Positions 36,129-45,625 of a DNA stretch of 64,000 nt are shown here, piece by piece (position 1 is the stretch's first letter; the number at the start of each line of letters is the position of its first letter). Origin of the DNA: CAVQGZ01 sp963712175 (GTDB taxonomy: Bacteria; Actinomycetota; Actinomycetes; Jiangellales; Jiangellaceae); contig CAVQGZ010000004.1 of the NCBI GenBank assembly GCA_963712175.1, forward strand, positions 372,001 through 436,000. Direction: 5' to 3'. Made by a program: the position numbers and the translations under genes. The notes below the pieces were generated by a model. That model was given only the letters and a program-made list of their open reading frames with translations, searched no databases and had not been told where the DNA came from.

Positions 36129-37412
36129 ATGTCCGACTACTCGCTGAGCACGCCACAGGGGTCGCTCCCACTCGACTACGCCGCCGCGGCGGAGGGCCCG
36201 GGTGGCATCGACGTCTCGGCCGTGCTCAAGCAGACAGGTCAGGTCACGCTGGACACGGGCTACGTGAACACGGCGCCGTGCACGTCCGCGATCACCTACA
36301 TCGACGGCGGCGCGGGGATCCTTCGCTACCGGGGCTACCCGATCGAGCAGCTGGCGCAGCAGTCCAGCTTCCTCGAGGTCGCGTACCTGCTGATCTACGG
36401 CGAGCTTCCGAGTGCGAGCGAGCTCGAGTCGTTCGTCGGTCGCATCCGCCGGCACACGCTCCTGCACGAGGACCTTCGCCGGTTCTTCGACGGCTTCCCC
36501 CGCGACGCCCACCCGATGGCCGTGCTGTCGTCCGCGGTCAGCGCCCTGTCCACCTTCTACCAGGACAGCCTCGACCCGTTCGACCCTGAGCACGTCGAGA
36601 TCTCGACCATCCGGCTGCTCGCCAAGGTGCCGACGATCGCCGCCTACGCGCACAAGAAGAGCATCGGGCAGCCGTTCCTCTACCCCGACAACTCCCTCGA
36701 CTACACCGAGAACTTCCTACGGCTGGTGTTCGGCGTACCGGCTGAGCCGTACGAGGTGGACCCGCTGATAGCTCGGACGCTGGACGTGCTCTTCCTGCTG
36801 CATGCCGACCACGAGCAGAACTGCTCCACGTCGACTGTCCGCATGGTGGGCTCCAGCCATGCCAACCTCTTCGCGTCGGTGTCGGCCGGGGTCAACGCCC
36901 TGTTCGGCCCGCTTCACGGGGGTGCGAACCAGGCGGTGCTGGAGATGCTCGAGCACATCCATGCCGAGGGTGGCGACGTCAACGGCTACGTGGCCCGTGC
37001 CAAGGACAAGCAGGCCGGCGCCCGGCTCATGGGGTTCGGCCACCGGGTCTACCGCAGCTACGACCCGCGGGGGACGATCGTCAAGCACGCAGCTCACGAG
37101 GTGCTGGACAAGCTCGTCGTCAACGACCCGCTGTTCGACATCGCTCGGCGCCTGGAAGAGGTGGCGCTCAACGACGACTACTTCTTGTCGCGGTCGCTCT
37201 ACCCGAACGTGGACTTCTACACGGGCCTCATCTACCGCGCGATGGGCTTCCCCTCGAAGATGTTCACCGTCCTGTTCGCGCTCGGCCGTCTTCCGGGATG
37301 GATCGCCCAGTGGCGCGAGATGATCGCCGACCCGGCCACCAAGATCGGGCGTCCGCGCCAGGTCTACATCGGCGAGACCGAGCGCGGCTACCTCCCGCTG
37401 GCCTCTCGCTGA
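36129..37412 (+). CDS. gltA: Citrate synthase
   Basis: Condenses acetyl-CoA and oxaloacetate in the first step of the TCA cycle; 427 residues, as in type II bacterial citrate synthases. Conserved segments include GILRYRGYPIEQLA near residue 60, the histidines in LHADHEQNCSTSTVR and GPLHGGANQAVLEML, and GFGHRVYRSYDPR near 300. PRQVYIGETER lies near the end. The ATG at 36129 (MSDYSL) has AAAGGGG at the right spacing; an out-of-frame ATG at 36125 is ignored. The 3' end overlaps the convergent oxygenase gene by 25 bases. Confidence 0.96.
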   Translation: MSDYSLSTPQGSLPLDYAAAAEGPGGIDVSAVLKQTGQVTLDTGYVNTAPCTSAITYIDGGAGILRYRGYPIEQLAQQSSFLEVAYLLIYGELPSASELESFVGRIRRHTLLHEDLRRFFDGFPRDAHPMAVLSSAVSALSTFYQDSLDPFDPEHVEISTIRLLAKVPTIAAYAHKKSIGQPFLYPDNSLDYTENFLRLVFGVPAEPYEVDPLIARTLDVLFLLHADHEQNCSTSTVRMVGSSHANLFASVSAGVNALFGPLHGGANQAVLEMLEHIHAEGGDVNGYVARAKDKQAGARLMGFGHRVYRSYDPRGTIVKHAAHEVLDKLVVNDPLFDIARRLEEVALNDDYFLSRSLYPNVDFYTGLIYRAMGFPSKMFTVLFALGRLPGWIAQWREMIADPATKIGRPRQVYIGETERGYLPLASR

Positions 37413-38380
37413 GCCGAGGCTGCCTGCTCTCGGTCGTGGACGAGATCGTGCATGGCCTCGATCGGCACGCCTAGCCGGTCACGTGCGGCCGCTCGGGCTG
37501 GTGACTCGACCAGGGCTGCCTGCAGGGTCTGCAGCAAGGCAGCCGCCAAGGCCGAGTTGAGGCGCTCGCCCCGGGGTGAGCGCACGGGTGAGCCGAGCAT
37601 TCGCCGGGCCCACCCGGGCAGCGAGTCCTCGGCTGCGCGGGCCATCACTCGGTACCCGGCCCCCGCCGGAGCCGGCAGCGGCGGGCGTAGGACGAAGCCA
37701 CGGACCTCGTCGACGTGCGGGCTGCCGGTGAGCTCGGGCATCACGGCATCGAAGGCGGCGCGAAGCTCGGTTGAGGACGTCGGCGGTTCAGGGACGCCCA
37801 TGGCTGTGCCCACGACGGCCATGTCGGCAACGTACGCGTCGGCGTCGAGCGGCCCGTTGGTCCCGAAGCGCAGGTAAGCCTCGAGCATCGAGTCGACGAG
37901 CGCGATGTGCACCCAGGTGAGCAGGGCCGGGTCGGTCGCTGCGTAGGCCCTGCCGTCCGGGGCCGTCCCGGCCACCTGCCGGTGGATGCGGCCGACGGCG
38001 TCCACTGTCGTCTGCGCCATCGTGGCGCTACCGAACGTGGTCGCGGCGATGAAGGCACCCGTGCGGTGCAGGCGACCGAACGGGTCGTCCCGGTAGCTGG
38101 AGTGGCTGTCGACACCGGCCAGAGCGAGCGGGTGAAGGGACTGCAGCAGCAAGGAGCGGATGCCGCCGAGAAACGTCGAGACCGAGCCGTGGACCTGCCA
38201 GGCGGCGCTGGTGTGTCCGAACCAGCCGGGCGCGCCGGCGGGGCGGGCGATCGCCCGGTTCGTGGCGGTGTCACCGTCGTTCGAGCCGGAGATGATGCGT
38301 CGGACCGTGGTGGCCACCGGAGCAAGCACGACGGGTGCCAGCCCGGATGACCGCCCCGACGAGATTGCCGCACCGCTCAT
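37388..38380 (-). CDS. MpaB-family oxygenase (DUF2236)
   Basis: A 330-residue protein of the rubber-oxygenase/MpaB-like family (DUF2236), predicted haem b enzymes of varied function in actinobacteria. The typical signature is present: HGSVSTFLGGIRSLLLQSLHPLALAGVDSHS near residues 64-94, DPFGRLHRTGAFIAATTFG near 98 and TWVHIALVDSMLEAYLRFG near 157. ATG at 38380 is used; the frame is open upstream. Its 3' end overlaps the citrate synthase gene tail to tail by 25 bases, so transcripts must be antisense to each other there. Substrate not known. Confidence 0.85.
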   Translation of the reverse strand: MSGAAISSGRSSGLAPVVLAPVATTVRRIISGSNDGDTATNRAIARPAGAPGWFGHTSAAWQVHGSVSTFLGGIRSLLLQSLHPLALAGVDSHSSYRDDPFGRLHRTGAFIAATTFGSATMAQTTVDAVGRIHRQVAGTAPDGRAYAATDPALLTWVHIALVDSMLEAYLRFGTNGPLDADAYVADMAVVGTAMGVPEPPTSSTELRAAFDAVMPELTGSPHVDEVRGFVLRPPLPAPAGAGYRVMARAAEDSLPGWARRMLGSPVRSPRGERLNSALAAALLQTLQAALVESPARAAARDRLGVPIEAMHDLVHDREQAASAQREASGR

Positions 38381-38473
38381 GGGTCCATCGTGGCGCCCGG
38401 TGCGGCACTCGGCCACCGCAGGCACCACCCGGCCAGAGCGTCCACGGGTCTAGGCAGGGCGCGTCCGTGGGCG

Positions 38474-38479
38474 TAGCGT
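38474..38479 (+). promoter_or_regulatory. Leaderless-type -10 box of the VOC protein gene
   Basis: TAGCGT, 7 bases before the ATG at 38487. Confidence 0.6.
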
Positions 38480-38486
38480 CGTTCGC

Positions 38487-39290
38487 ATGCGATACCCCAA
38501 CGGATTCCCAGGATGGGTCGACCTGGCCACGCCCGACCAGGCCGGGGCCACTGCCTTCTACACCGCACTCTTCGGATGGACGGCCGAGGAGGTCCCGACC
38601 GACACCGGCTCGACCTACACCATGCTCAGTCTCGACGGGCAACTCGTGTGCGGGCTCGGTCCCCAGCAGCCCGACCAGGTCTCCGCCGGCGTGCCGTCGG
38701 CGTGGACGACCTACGTGATCGTCGGGGACGTCGAGGAGATCGTCGCCGCCGCGCCCGGCGCAGGGGGCAGCGTCGTGGTCCCAGCCTTCGACGTCATGAC
38801 CTCCGGGCGGATGGCCGTCGTCGCGGACCCCACCGGTGCCATGCTCGGCCTCTGGCAGCCCCGAGATCACCAGGGTGCCGACGTGTTCAACGACGTAGGG
38901 GCGTTCGCCTGGGCTGAGCTGCAGACCCGCGACATCGCCGCTGCTCTGCCGTTCTACGAGGAGCTCTTCGGCTGGCGCTGGGAGCAGTCCTCCGGCGGCG
39001 GAATGCCCTATCTCGTGGCTCACCTCGACGCGAAGGGCGAGGGCGCGGAGGGCGTCGACACGTCGGTCGCCGGGGCGATGTCGACCCCGCCCGGTGTACC
39101 CGACGAGGCGCCGTCGTGGTGGGGTGTCTACTTCACCGTCGCTGCCTGCGACGACGCGGTCGCCGCGACGCAGGACCTCGGCGGATCACTCGTCGTGGGC
39201 CCGATGGACATCGACATGGGACGGTGGGCCCTGCTCAGCGATCCGTTCGGCGCGATGTTCTACGTCATGTCCGTCGCGACGGCAGGCTGA
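38487..39290 (+). CDS. Two-domain VOC (glyoxalase/bleomycin-resistance-like) protein
   Basis: A 267-residue protein made of two vicinal-oxygen-chelate domains: GWVDLATPDQAGATAFYTALFGWT starting at residue 9 and AWAELQTRDIAAALPFYEELFGWRW starting near residue 146. Each domain ends in a typical V-x-x-D-P-x-G-A motif (VADPTGAMLGLWQP; LSDPFGAMFYVM). Proteins of this build in actinobacteria are mostly uncharacterised, some annotated as hydroxylases. ATG at 38487 with a leaderless -10. Divergent from the MpaB-like gene. Confidence 0.85.
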   Translation: MRYPNGFPGWVDLATPDQAGATAFYTALFGWTAEEVPTDTGSTYTMLSLDGQLVCGLGPQQPDQVSAGVPSAWTTYVIVGDVEEIVAAAPGAGGSVVVPAFDVMTSGRMAVVADPTGAMLGLWQPRDHQGADVFNDVGAFAWAELQTRDIAAALPFYEELFGWRWEQSSGGGMPYLVAHLDAKGEGAEGVDTSVAGAMSTPPGVPDEAPSWWGVYFTVAACDDAVAATQDLGGSLVVGPMDIDMGRWALLSDPFGAMFYVMSVATAG

Positions 39291-39379
39291 TCGGCGGCAC
39301 ACCCCTAGCAGGCGGCGGTGTGGGTCGGGCTGCCGCTCTGATGACGCCTCGTCGACCTTGAGTCGGCGACTGCTCCGGA

Positions 39380-39652
39380 GGACTCAGCGGAGAACGAGGA
39401 AGCCCCGAGCGCGGAGGCCGCGGTGAAGGACCTTCGCTGCCTGGTCGTCGCCACGTCGACGCACCGTCGCCCCCGAGACCTTGAGCAGCCACGCCCAGGC
39501 CGGGGAGTGAGCAGCTCGCCGCCGAGGCTCCGGCGGGAATCGTGGAGATCGAGGAGTTCGAGGGCGCCGAGCACGTGTGGGCCTGGAACACCGACCCAGA
39601 CCGCTTCGAGAGAGTTCTGGGCGAGCACCTGCGGGCGGTCACGGCGGGCTGA
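39380..39652 (+). pseudogene. Decayed C-terminal fragment of an alpha/beta hydrolase
   Basis: No intact gene is present between the VOC gene and the tRNA. The plus strand nevertheless encodes, in shifting frames, AAVKDLRCLVVATST, then VAPETLSSHAQAGE, then EQLAAEAPAGIVEIEEFEG continuing into AEHVWAWNTDPDRFERVLG and stopping at 39652. The last part, with the G-A-E-H-V catalytic-His context and W-N-x-D-P, looks like the C-terminus of an alpha/beta hydrolase. No start codon or N-terminal half is present. It is either a true remnant or a gene scrambled by indel errors. The first 90 bases (39291-39380) show nothing recognisable. Confidence 0.45.
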
Positions 39653-39686
39653 CGGCGTCACGCCAGGTCAACGAATGTGAACGGCG

Positions 39687-39758
39687 CGCCCCCGGCAGGA
39701 TTCGAACCTGCGCTCCCGCCTCCGGAGGGCGGTGCTCTATCCCCTGAGCTACGGGGGC
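39687..39758 (-). tRNA. tRNA-Arg (anticodon CCG)
   Basis: A 72-base cloverleaf on the minus strand. Acceptor stem GCCCCCG pairs with CGGGGGC; the D arm is GCTC...GAGC, and the anticodon stem CCGCC/GGCGG closes the loop CTCCGGA, giving CCG, which reads arginine codon CGG. The T arm is GCAGG-TTCGAAT-CCTGC. No CCA is encoded. It is divergent from argS, whose product charges it; both promoters lie within about 75 bases. Confidence 0.95.
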
Positions 39759-39784
39759 CCGTCGGGGTCCTCCCCGCAGGTTCC

Positions 39785-39790
39785 AGCGTA
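39785..39790 (-). promoter_or_regulatory. Possible -10 box of the tRNA-Arg gene
   Basis: TACGCT on the minus strand, 27 bases before the mature tRNA start. No clear -35 is seen. Confidence 0.35.
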
Positions 39791-39829
39791 TCAGCGCCGG
39801 CTGGGCACTCGGGCTGCCCGCATCTTCCC

Positions 39830-39835
39830 TAACCT
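39830..39835 (+). promoter_or_regulatory. Leaderless-type -10 box of argS
   Basis: TAACCT, 6 bases before the GTG at 39842. It directly abuts an in-frame GTG at 39836, which is therefore unlikely to be used. Confidence 0.6.
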
Positions 39836-39841
39836 GTGCGG

Positions 39842-41497
39842 GTGACTCCCGAGGATCTCGCCGTGCTGGTCGCCCGCTGCCTGACGACGTCTGTCGAACG
39901 GCTCGGAGGCGATGTGAGCGCCGTGCCGGTCGCGGTGACGGTCGAACGGCCACGCAACCCCGCGCACGGCGACTACGCGACGAACGCCGCCATGCAGACG
40001 GGGAAGCGGGCTGGCCTCGCGTCCGGTGACCTGGCGGCTGCCTTGGCCGAGTGCCTGCGCGGCGAGCCCGGAGTCGCCGACGCCTCGCTGGCCGGTCCCG
40101 GCTTCGTCAACGTCACGCTGGACGCGGCGGCGGCCGGGGCGCTCGCCGCGACGATCGTGGCGGCCGGCGACTCCTACGGGCGCAGCGACGCCCTCGCCGG
40201 GCGGGCCGTCAACATCGAGTTCATCTCCGCCAACCCCACCGGCCCGCTGCACCTCGGCCACACCCGCTGGGCGGCGCTGGGTGATGCCCTCGCCCGGGTC
40301 CTGAGCACCGCGGGTGCCAAGGTGACTCGTGAGTTCTACGTCAACGACCGCGGAGCGCAGCTGGACCGCTTCGGCGAGTCCCTGATGGCGGTCGCGCACG
40401 TCCGACCGGTCCCGCCTGACGGGTACCACGGCCAGTACATCCGCGACCTGGCCGCGCAGATCGTCAGCGAGCGACCCGACATCCTGTCCCTTCCTGAGGA
40501 CCTGCAGGTCGCGGAGTTCCGCGAGGAGGGCTACCACCGCCAGCTGGCCGAGCAGCAGCAGCAGCTGCGCGACTTCCGCACCGTCTTCGACGTCTGGACC
40601 TCCGAGCGCCAGCTGCACTCGTCCGGGAGGGTTGCGCACGGCATCGACGTCCTGCAGGGCCAGGGGCACCTGTACGAGGCGGACGGGGCGCTGTTCATGC
40701 GCACCAGCGACTTCGGTGACGACAAGGACCGCGTGCTGGTCAAGCAGGACGGCGAGTACACGTACTTCGCCTCCGACACCGCCTACTACGTCGACAAGCG
40801 GGAGCGCGGCTTCGACTCCTGCCTGTACCTGCTGGGCGCTGACCACCACGGCTACGTCGGACGGCTCAAGGCGATCGCGGCCTGCGCCGGGGACGACCCC
40901 GAGCAGACGCTCGACGTCCTGATCGGGCAGCTCGTCACGATCACCCGGGGCGGACAGGAGATGCGCCTGTCCAAGCGGGCCGGCACGATCGTGACGCTGC
41001 AAGACATCGTCGACATCGCCGGCGTCGACGCCGTCCGCTACTCGCTGTGCCGCTACCCGGCCGACTCGCCCATGACCCTCGACCTCGACCTCGTGACGAG
41101 ACAAAGCGCGGACAACCCGGTCTTCTACGTCCAGTACGCGCACGCTCGGCTGTCGTCGATCCTGCGCAACGCGGCCGATCTCGGGGTGGAGCTCGGCGAC
41201 CTGGACCCGGCGCTGCTGGACCACCCCCGCGAGGCCGCCCTGCTGGGGGCACTCGGTGAGTACCCACGCGTCGTGGCGACGGCTGCCGAGCTGCGTGAGC
41301 CGCACCGGGTCGCCCGATACCTGGAGGACACCGCAGCGACATTCCACAAGTTCTACGACGAGTGCCGAGTGCTGCCCCAGGGGGACGAGGACACCACCGC
41401 TCGGCACCGTGCTCGGCTCTGGTTGGTGACGGCGACTCGACAGGTGATCGCGAACGGCCTGACGCTGCTGGGCGTCGAGGCCCCGGACCGGATGTGA
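39842..41497 (+). CDS. argS: Arginyl-tRNA synthetase
   Basis: Charges tRNA-Arg with arginine; 551 residues, class I synthetase. The HIGH-type motif is HLGHTRWAALGDA near residue 135 following SANPTGP. The KMSKS-type site appears as MRLSKRAGT near residue 378. The Arg-specific N-terminal add-1 domain and the C-terminal DALR anticodon-binding domain (YVQYAHARLSSILRNA onwards) are both present, and the protein ends in the usual VEAPDRM. GTG at 39842 is chosen over 39836 from the -10 position. It heads a conserved actinobacterial run with lysA, hom, thrC and thrB. Confidence 0.96.
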   Translation: MTPEDLAVLVARCLTTSVERLGGDVSAVPVAVTVERPRNPAHGDYATNAAMQTGKRAGLASGDLAAALAECLRGEPGVADASLAGPGFVNVTLDAAAAGALAATIVAAGDSYGRSDALAGRAVNIEFISANPTGPLHLGHTRWAALGDALARVLSTAGAKVTREFYVNDRGAQLDRFGESLMAVAHVRPVPPDGYHGQYIRDLAAQIVSERPDILSLPEDLQVAEFREEGYHRQLAEQQQQLRDFRTVFDVWTSERQLHSSGRVAHGIDVLQGQGHLYEADGALFMRTSDFGDDKDRVLVKQDGEYTYFASDTAYYVDKRERGFDSCLYLLGADHHGYVGRLKAIAACAGDDPEQTLDVLIGQLVTITRGGQEMRLSKRAGTIVTLQDIVDIAGVDAVRYSLCRYPADSPMTLDLDLVTRQSADNPVFYVQYAHARLSSILRNAADLGVELGDLDPALLDHPREAALLGALGEYPRVVATAAELREPHRVARYLEDTAATFHKFYDECRVLPQGDEDTTARHRARLWLVTATRQVIANGLTLLGVEAPDRM

Positions 41498-41522
41498 CCC
41501 GGGCGGGGAGTCGGAGATCGTG

Positions 41523-42797
41523 ATGGAGACGCCGGAGGGGCTCGCGCTGGCGGTCATTGCGGTGCTGCTCTTCGGCTGGTCGCTGGTCGGGCGCCACGCG
41601 GAGCGGTGGGGCATCACGGCACCCATGGCGTTCATCGTGGCGGGGGGTCTGCTGGCAACAACGATCGGGGAAGGCTTCAGCGCGGGGACCATCCGATTCC
41701 TCGCTGAGATCACCCTGGTCATCATCCTGTTCCACGACGCGAGCACAGTGCGCCTGGCCGACCTCCGAGCCGACCCCTGGATCGCCGTGCGCCTGCTCGC
41801 CGTCGGGTTCCCCCTGGCCCTCGTCCTCACCGTAGGCGCGAGCATCTGGCTGCTGCCGGCAGTCGGAGTCGCCGGGGCGGTCCTGATCGCCGGGGCCCTC
41901 ACCCCGACTGACGCCGGTCTCGGTGCGCCGACGATCATGAACCCGGCTGTACCGGTCCGAGTCCGCCGCGCGCTCAACGTCGAGAGCGGGCTCAACGACG
42001 GGCTGGCGACTCCGGTCGTGCTCGGTGCCCTCAGCGTTCTCCTCGAAGGCCCGCAGGACGAGCGAGAGGGGGTCCTCAGCCTCGCGGCCCAGCCCGTCCT
42101 GGTCGGTCTCGTCGTCGGCATCGTGATCGGCCTGGCTGGTGCCTTCCTGCTCGACCGGTCGCGTGACTCGGGATGGAGCAGCAGTCGGGCCCGGGGCCTG
42201 GCCGTCTTCGCTCTCCCTCTGGCGGCCTACGGAGTCGCGGAGATGCTCGACGCGAACGCCTTCATCGCGGCCTTCGTCGGCGGCCTGGCCTTCGGTCGCG
42301 CCTCCCGCTGCGTCGCCGAGGAGCCTGAGGTGTCCGAGACTCTGGAGATCGCCGCAGACCTCTTCGGTGCCGTGCTGTGGTTCCTCGCCGGGGCACTGGT
42401 GGTCGGCACCTTCGAGTCCGGCTTCCGGTGGCAGTGGTTCGTCCTGGCAGCTCTCGCCCTGACGGTCCTTCGGATCGTCCCCGTCGCCGTGGCGCTGTGG
42501 GGAACCGGCTTCCGGTGGCCGACGGTGCTCTTCATCGGCTGGTTCGGGCCCCGTGGCGTAGCCACCATCGTGTTCGGGCTCCTCGCCGTCGAGAGCCTCG
42601 GGGACGACGCCTTGCTGGTCGACGTCGCTGGGGTGGTCGGTGTGACCGTTCTGCTGAGCGTCTTCCTGCACGGCATGAGCGCCGGGCCCCTGTCGCAGCG
42701 GTACGGGGCGTGGGTGGCGCGCACGCATGGCCCGATCGAGACCGAGCCGTCCATCGAGCCCATGCCGTCGCGGGGGATGGGGAGCATGCGCGACTGA
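41523..42797 (+). CDS. CPA1-type cation/proton antiporter
   Basis: A 424-residue membrane protein with about 12 helices, of the NhaP/CPA1 sodium-proton exchanger type. Helix 5 has the ion-binding pair context GALTPTDAGLGAPTIMN (T-D), followed by VESGLNDGLATPVVLG, and the late WFGPRGVATIVFGLLA motif is typical of the family. The C-terminal tail is short and soluble. ATG at 41523 with GGAG upstream; a GTG three bases earlier is an alternative. Lying between argS and lysA it interrupts their usual adjacency and probably has its own job in ion homeostasis. Confidence 0.87.
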   Translation: METPEGLALAVIAVLLFGWSLVGRHAERWGITAPMAFIVAGGLLATTIGEGFSAGTIRFLAEITLVIILFHDASTVRLADLRADPWIAVRLLAVGFPLALVLTVGASIWLLPAVGVAGAVLIAGALTPTDAGLGAPTIMNPAVPVRVRRALNVESGLNDGLATPVVLGALSVLLEGPQDEREGVLSLAAQPVLVGLVVGIVIGLAGAFLLDRSRDSGWSSSRARGLAVFALPLAAYGVAEMLDANAFIAAFVGGLAFGRASRCVAEEPEVSETLEIAADLFGAVLWFLAGALVVGTFESGFRWQWFVLAALALTVLRIVPVAVALWGTGFRWPTVLFIGWFGPRGVATIVFGLLAVESLGDDALLVDVAGVVGVTVLLSVFLHGMSAGPLSQRYGAWVARTHGPIETEPSIEPMPSRGMGSMRD

Positions 42798-42828
42798 TCG
42801 CGGGTTCGTCGACTTCGCCGGGGGTGTC

Positions 42829-42834
42829 TACGCT
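42829..42834 (+). promoter_or_regulatory. Leaderless-type -10 box of lysA
   Basis: TACGCT, 8 bases before the GTG at 42843. Confidence 0.5.
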
Positions 42835-42842
42835 TCCGGCCC

Positions 42843-44229
42843 GTGCGCGCCCATCCCGCCGGACCCCGTCATGCCGAGCAGCTGCCCGAGCAGGGCCCCG
42901 GCCTTCCGCCGTCGGAGCCGGCGGCCCTGGCTAGGCACGTCTGGCCGCAGGGCGTGTCACGCGACCCGCACTCCGGCAGCCTCCTCATCCATGGTCGCGC
43001 GGTGCCGGAGCTGGTGGCACAGCACCAGACGCCGGTGTTCTTGCTGGACGAGGCGGACTTCCGGGCCCGAGCCCGCGCGTTCCGGGCAGCCTTCGACGGT
43101 TGCGACGTCTACTACGCGGCCAAGGCCTTCCTCAGCCGCGCAGTGGCACGGTGGGTGGCGCAGGAGGGGCTGAGCATCGACGTGTGCAGCGGCGGCGAGC
43201 TCCGGATCGCTCTCGACGTGGGGTTTCCCACCGAGCGCATCGCCTTGCACGGCAACAACAAGTCGGCAGCCGAGCTCGAGGCCGCGGTCACCGAGGGCAT
43301 CGGGCTCGTCGTCGTGGACTCCTTCGACGAGCTGGCGGCCCTGGCAGCCGTGGCCGCGCGACACGGCCGCGTTCAGCCCGTCCTGTTGCGGGTGCGGGTC
43401 GGTGTCGAGGCCCATACCCACGAGTACATCGCTACCGCCCACGAGGACGTGAAGTTCGGCTTCTCCCGGGCCGCCGGTGACGCCCTGCGCGCGGTGCGGG
43501 CGACCCTGGCTGAGCCGTCGCTGGAGCTGCGTGGGCTGCACTCGCACATCGGCTCGCAGATCTTCGACACGGCCGGCTTCGAGGTCGCCGCCCACCGGAT
43601 GGTCGAGCTGCTCGCCCAGATCAAGCAGGAGCTCGGTGTCGAGCTGCCGGAGCTGGACCTGGGCGGGGGCCTCGGCATCGCGTACGTGGCCTCCGACGAC
43701 CCGGACCCGCTCGACGAGCTGGCCCGTCGCCTGCTCGACATCGTGGCCACCGAGTGCGAGCGGGCCGGCCTGGCTGTGCCGGTCGTGGCCGTCGAACCCG
43801 GTCGGGCGCTCGTCGGCCCCAGCATGGTCACCGTCTACGAGGTCGGAACCGTCAAGAACGTGGACGGCATCCGCACCTACGTCAGCGTCGACGGAGGGAT
43901 GAGCGACAACATCCGTACCGCCCTCTACGACGCCGACTACACCGTCACCGTGGCCAACCGGACGCCGACCGAGCCGCTGACGCTCGCCCGCGTGGTCGGC
44001 AAGCACTGCGAGTCAGGTGACGTCGTCGTCCGTGACGCGTGGCTTGCCGTCGGACATCCGAGCCGGAGACCTGCTGGCCGTCGCGGCGACCGGGGCCTAC
44101 TGCCGCTCGATGGCCAGCAACTACAACATGGTGGAGCGTCCACCGGTCGTGGCCGTCAGCGCGGACGAGACGCGGGTGATCGTGCGTCGGGAGAGCATGT
44201 CCGACTTGATGGCTTGCGACGTCGGCTGA
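42843..44229 (+). CDS. lysA: Diaminopimelate decarboxylase (one frameshift)
   Basis: PLP enzyme that decarboxylates meso-diaminopimelate to lysine. The PLP lysine is in YYAAKAFLSRAVARW near residue 93, HSHIGSQI near 237, the Gly-rich PLP phosphate loop in LDLGGGLGI near 274 and the dimer-interface cysteine in HCESGDVV near 390. The frame breaks at 44043-44045: dropping one base of CTT restores RDAWLPSDIRAGDLLAV and continues to GAYCRSMASNYNMVERPPVV, ending at 44229 with about 461 residues. An essential lysine gene broken this late is most likely a sequence error. GTG at 42843 is supported by TACGCT. Confidence 0.92.
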
Positions 44230-44338
44230 CGTCGAGCGCCCGTGCAACGACGACGTGGCGGAGCGTGGGAGACTTGCCCGGCTGCGTGGGAGGGACCAGC
44301 GCGGCCCACTCGACTTGCACGGAGGAACGCGACCCGCC

Positions 44339-45625
44339 ATGGCTGAGCCTGTTCGCATCGCCCTGCTGGGCTGCGGGAACGTCGGTGGACAGGTCGTCCG
44401 CCTGCTGTCCGAGCACGCCGATGACCTCACGCCCCGCGTCGGACGGCCTCTCGAGCTCGTCGGCGTTGCGGTGCGGGACACGTCCCGACCCCGTGCCGGC
44501 GTCGACGCGCACCTGCTGACCGACGACGCAGCCGGCCTCGTGGCGCGCTCCGACGTCGACGTCGTCGTCGAGCTCCTCGGCGGGATCGAACCTGCCCGCA
44601 GCCTCGTGCTCTCGGCGATGAAGAACGGCGCGTCGGTCGTGACGGCCAACAAGGCCCTCATGGCCGCCGACGGTGCACGGCTTCACGCGGCTTCTCGGGA
44701 CAACGACGTCGACCTGTACTTCGAGGCTGCCGTGGCCGGGGCCATCCCGCTGCTGCGACCCCTGCGGGAGTCGCTGGTCGGTGACCGTGTGCGTCGTGTC
44801 ATGGGCATCGTCAACGGCACGACGAACTACGTGCTCGACCGGATGGACACCGACGGCGACGAGCTGGACGCCGTCATCGCCGACGCCCAGCGGCTCGGCT
44901 ACGCCGAGGCGGACCCCAGCGCGGACGTCGACGGGCACGACGCGGCGGCCAAGGCCGCCATCCTCGCCTCGCTCGCCTTCCATACTCGGGTGACGGCCGA
45001 CCAGGTCGAGGTCGAGGGCATCCGTGGGGTGAGCCTGGCCGACGTGCGAAGCGCGCAGGCCATGGGTGGCGTGGTCAAGCTGCTGGCCGTGGCCCACCGG
45101 ATCGACGAGACACGCATCAGCGTGTGGGTCGGACCCACGATCATCCCGCGCAGCCATCCGCTGGGCAGTGTCCACGGGGCCTTCAACGCGGTGGTCGTCG
45201 AGGCCGAGGCTGCCGGCCAGCTGATGTTCTACGGGCAGGGCGCCGGGGGCGAGCCAACGGCCAGTGCCGTGCTCGGAGACGTCGTGACCGCGGCCCGCAA
45301 CCGGGTCCAGGGTGTCGTCGGCGTGGGGGAGAGCAGCTATGCCGACGTGCGCGTCGCACCGTCCGGCGATGCCGTCACCAGCTTCCACCTGGTCGTCGAC
45401 GTCGACGACCGGCCGGGTGTCCTCGCCGCCGTGGCCGGCGTGTTCGCGCAGAACGGTGTGTCCATCGAGACGGTCCGTCAGGAGATCCGCGACTCCCAGG
45501 ACGCCGAGCTCGTCATCGTCACCCACCCAGCGCCCAAGCGGGCGCTCGACGCCACCGTCCACGACCTGCGCCTGGCACCCATGGTGCGCGCGGTGGTGTC
45601 CGTGCTGCGCGTGGAGGCGTTGTAG
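44339..45625 (+). CDS. hom: Homoserine dehydrogenase
   Basis: Reduces aspartate semialdehyde to homoserine at the branch to threonine and methionine. The 428-residue protein has an N-terminal NAD(P)-binding domain (IALLGCGNVGGQV near residue 7), the catalytic region (VTANKALMA near 100, GIVNGTTNYVLDRM near 156, YAEADPSADVDGHDAAAKA near 195) and a C-terminal ACT domain (FHLVVDVDDRPGVLAAVAGVF near 350), which usually mediates threonine inhibition. ATG at 44339 with GGAGG 13 bases upstream. First gene of the hom-thrC-thrB set; thrC starts directly after its stop. Confidence 0.96.
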   Translation: MAEPVRIALLGCGNVGGQVVRLLSEHADDLTPRVGRPLELVGVAVRDTSRPRAGVDAHLLTDDAAGLVARSDVDVVVELLGGIEPARSLVLSAMKNGASVVTANKALMAADGARLHAASRDNDVDLYFEAAVAGAIPLLRPLRESLVGDRVRRVMGIVNGTTNYVLDRMDTDGDELDAVIADAQRLGYAEADPSADVDGHDAAAKAAILASLAFHTRVTADQVEVEGIRGVSLADVRSAQAMGGVVKLLAVAHRIDETRISVWVGPTIIPRSHPLGSVHGAFNAVVVEAEAAGQLMFYGQGAGGEPTASAVLGDVVTAARNRVQGVVGVGESSYADVRVAPSGDAVTSFHLVVDVDDRPGVLAAVAGVFAQNGVSIETVRQEIRDSQDAELVIVTHPAPKRALDATVHDLRLAPMVRAVVSVLRVEAL

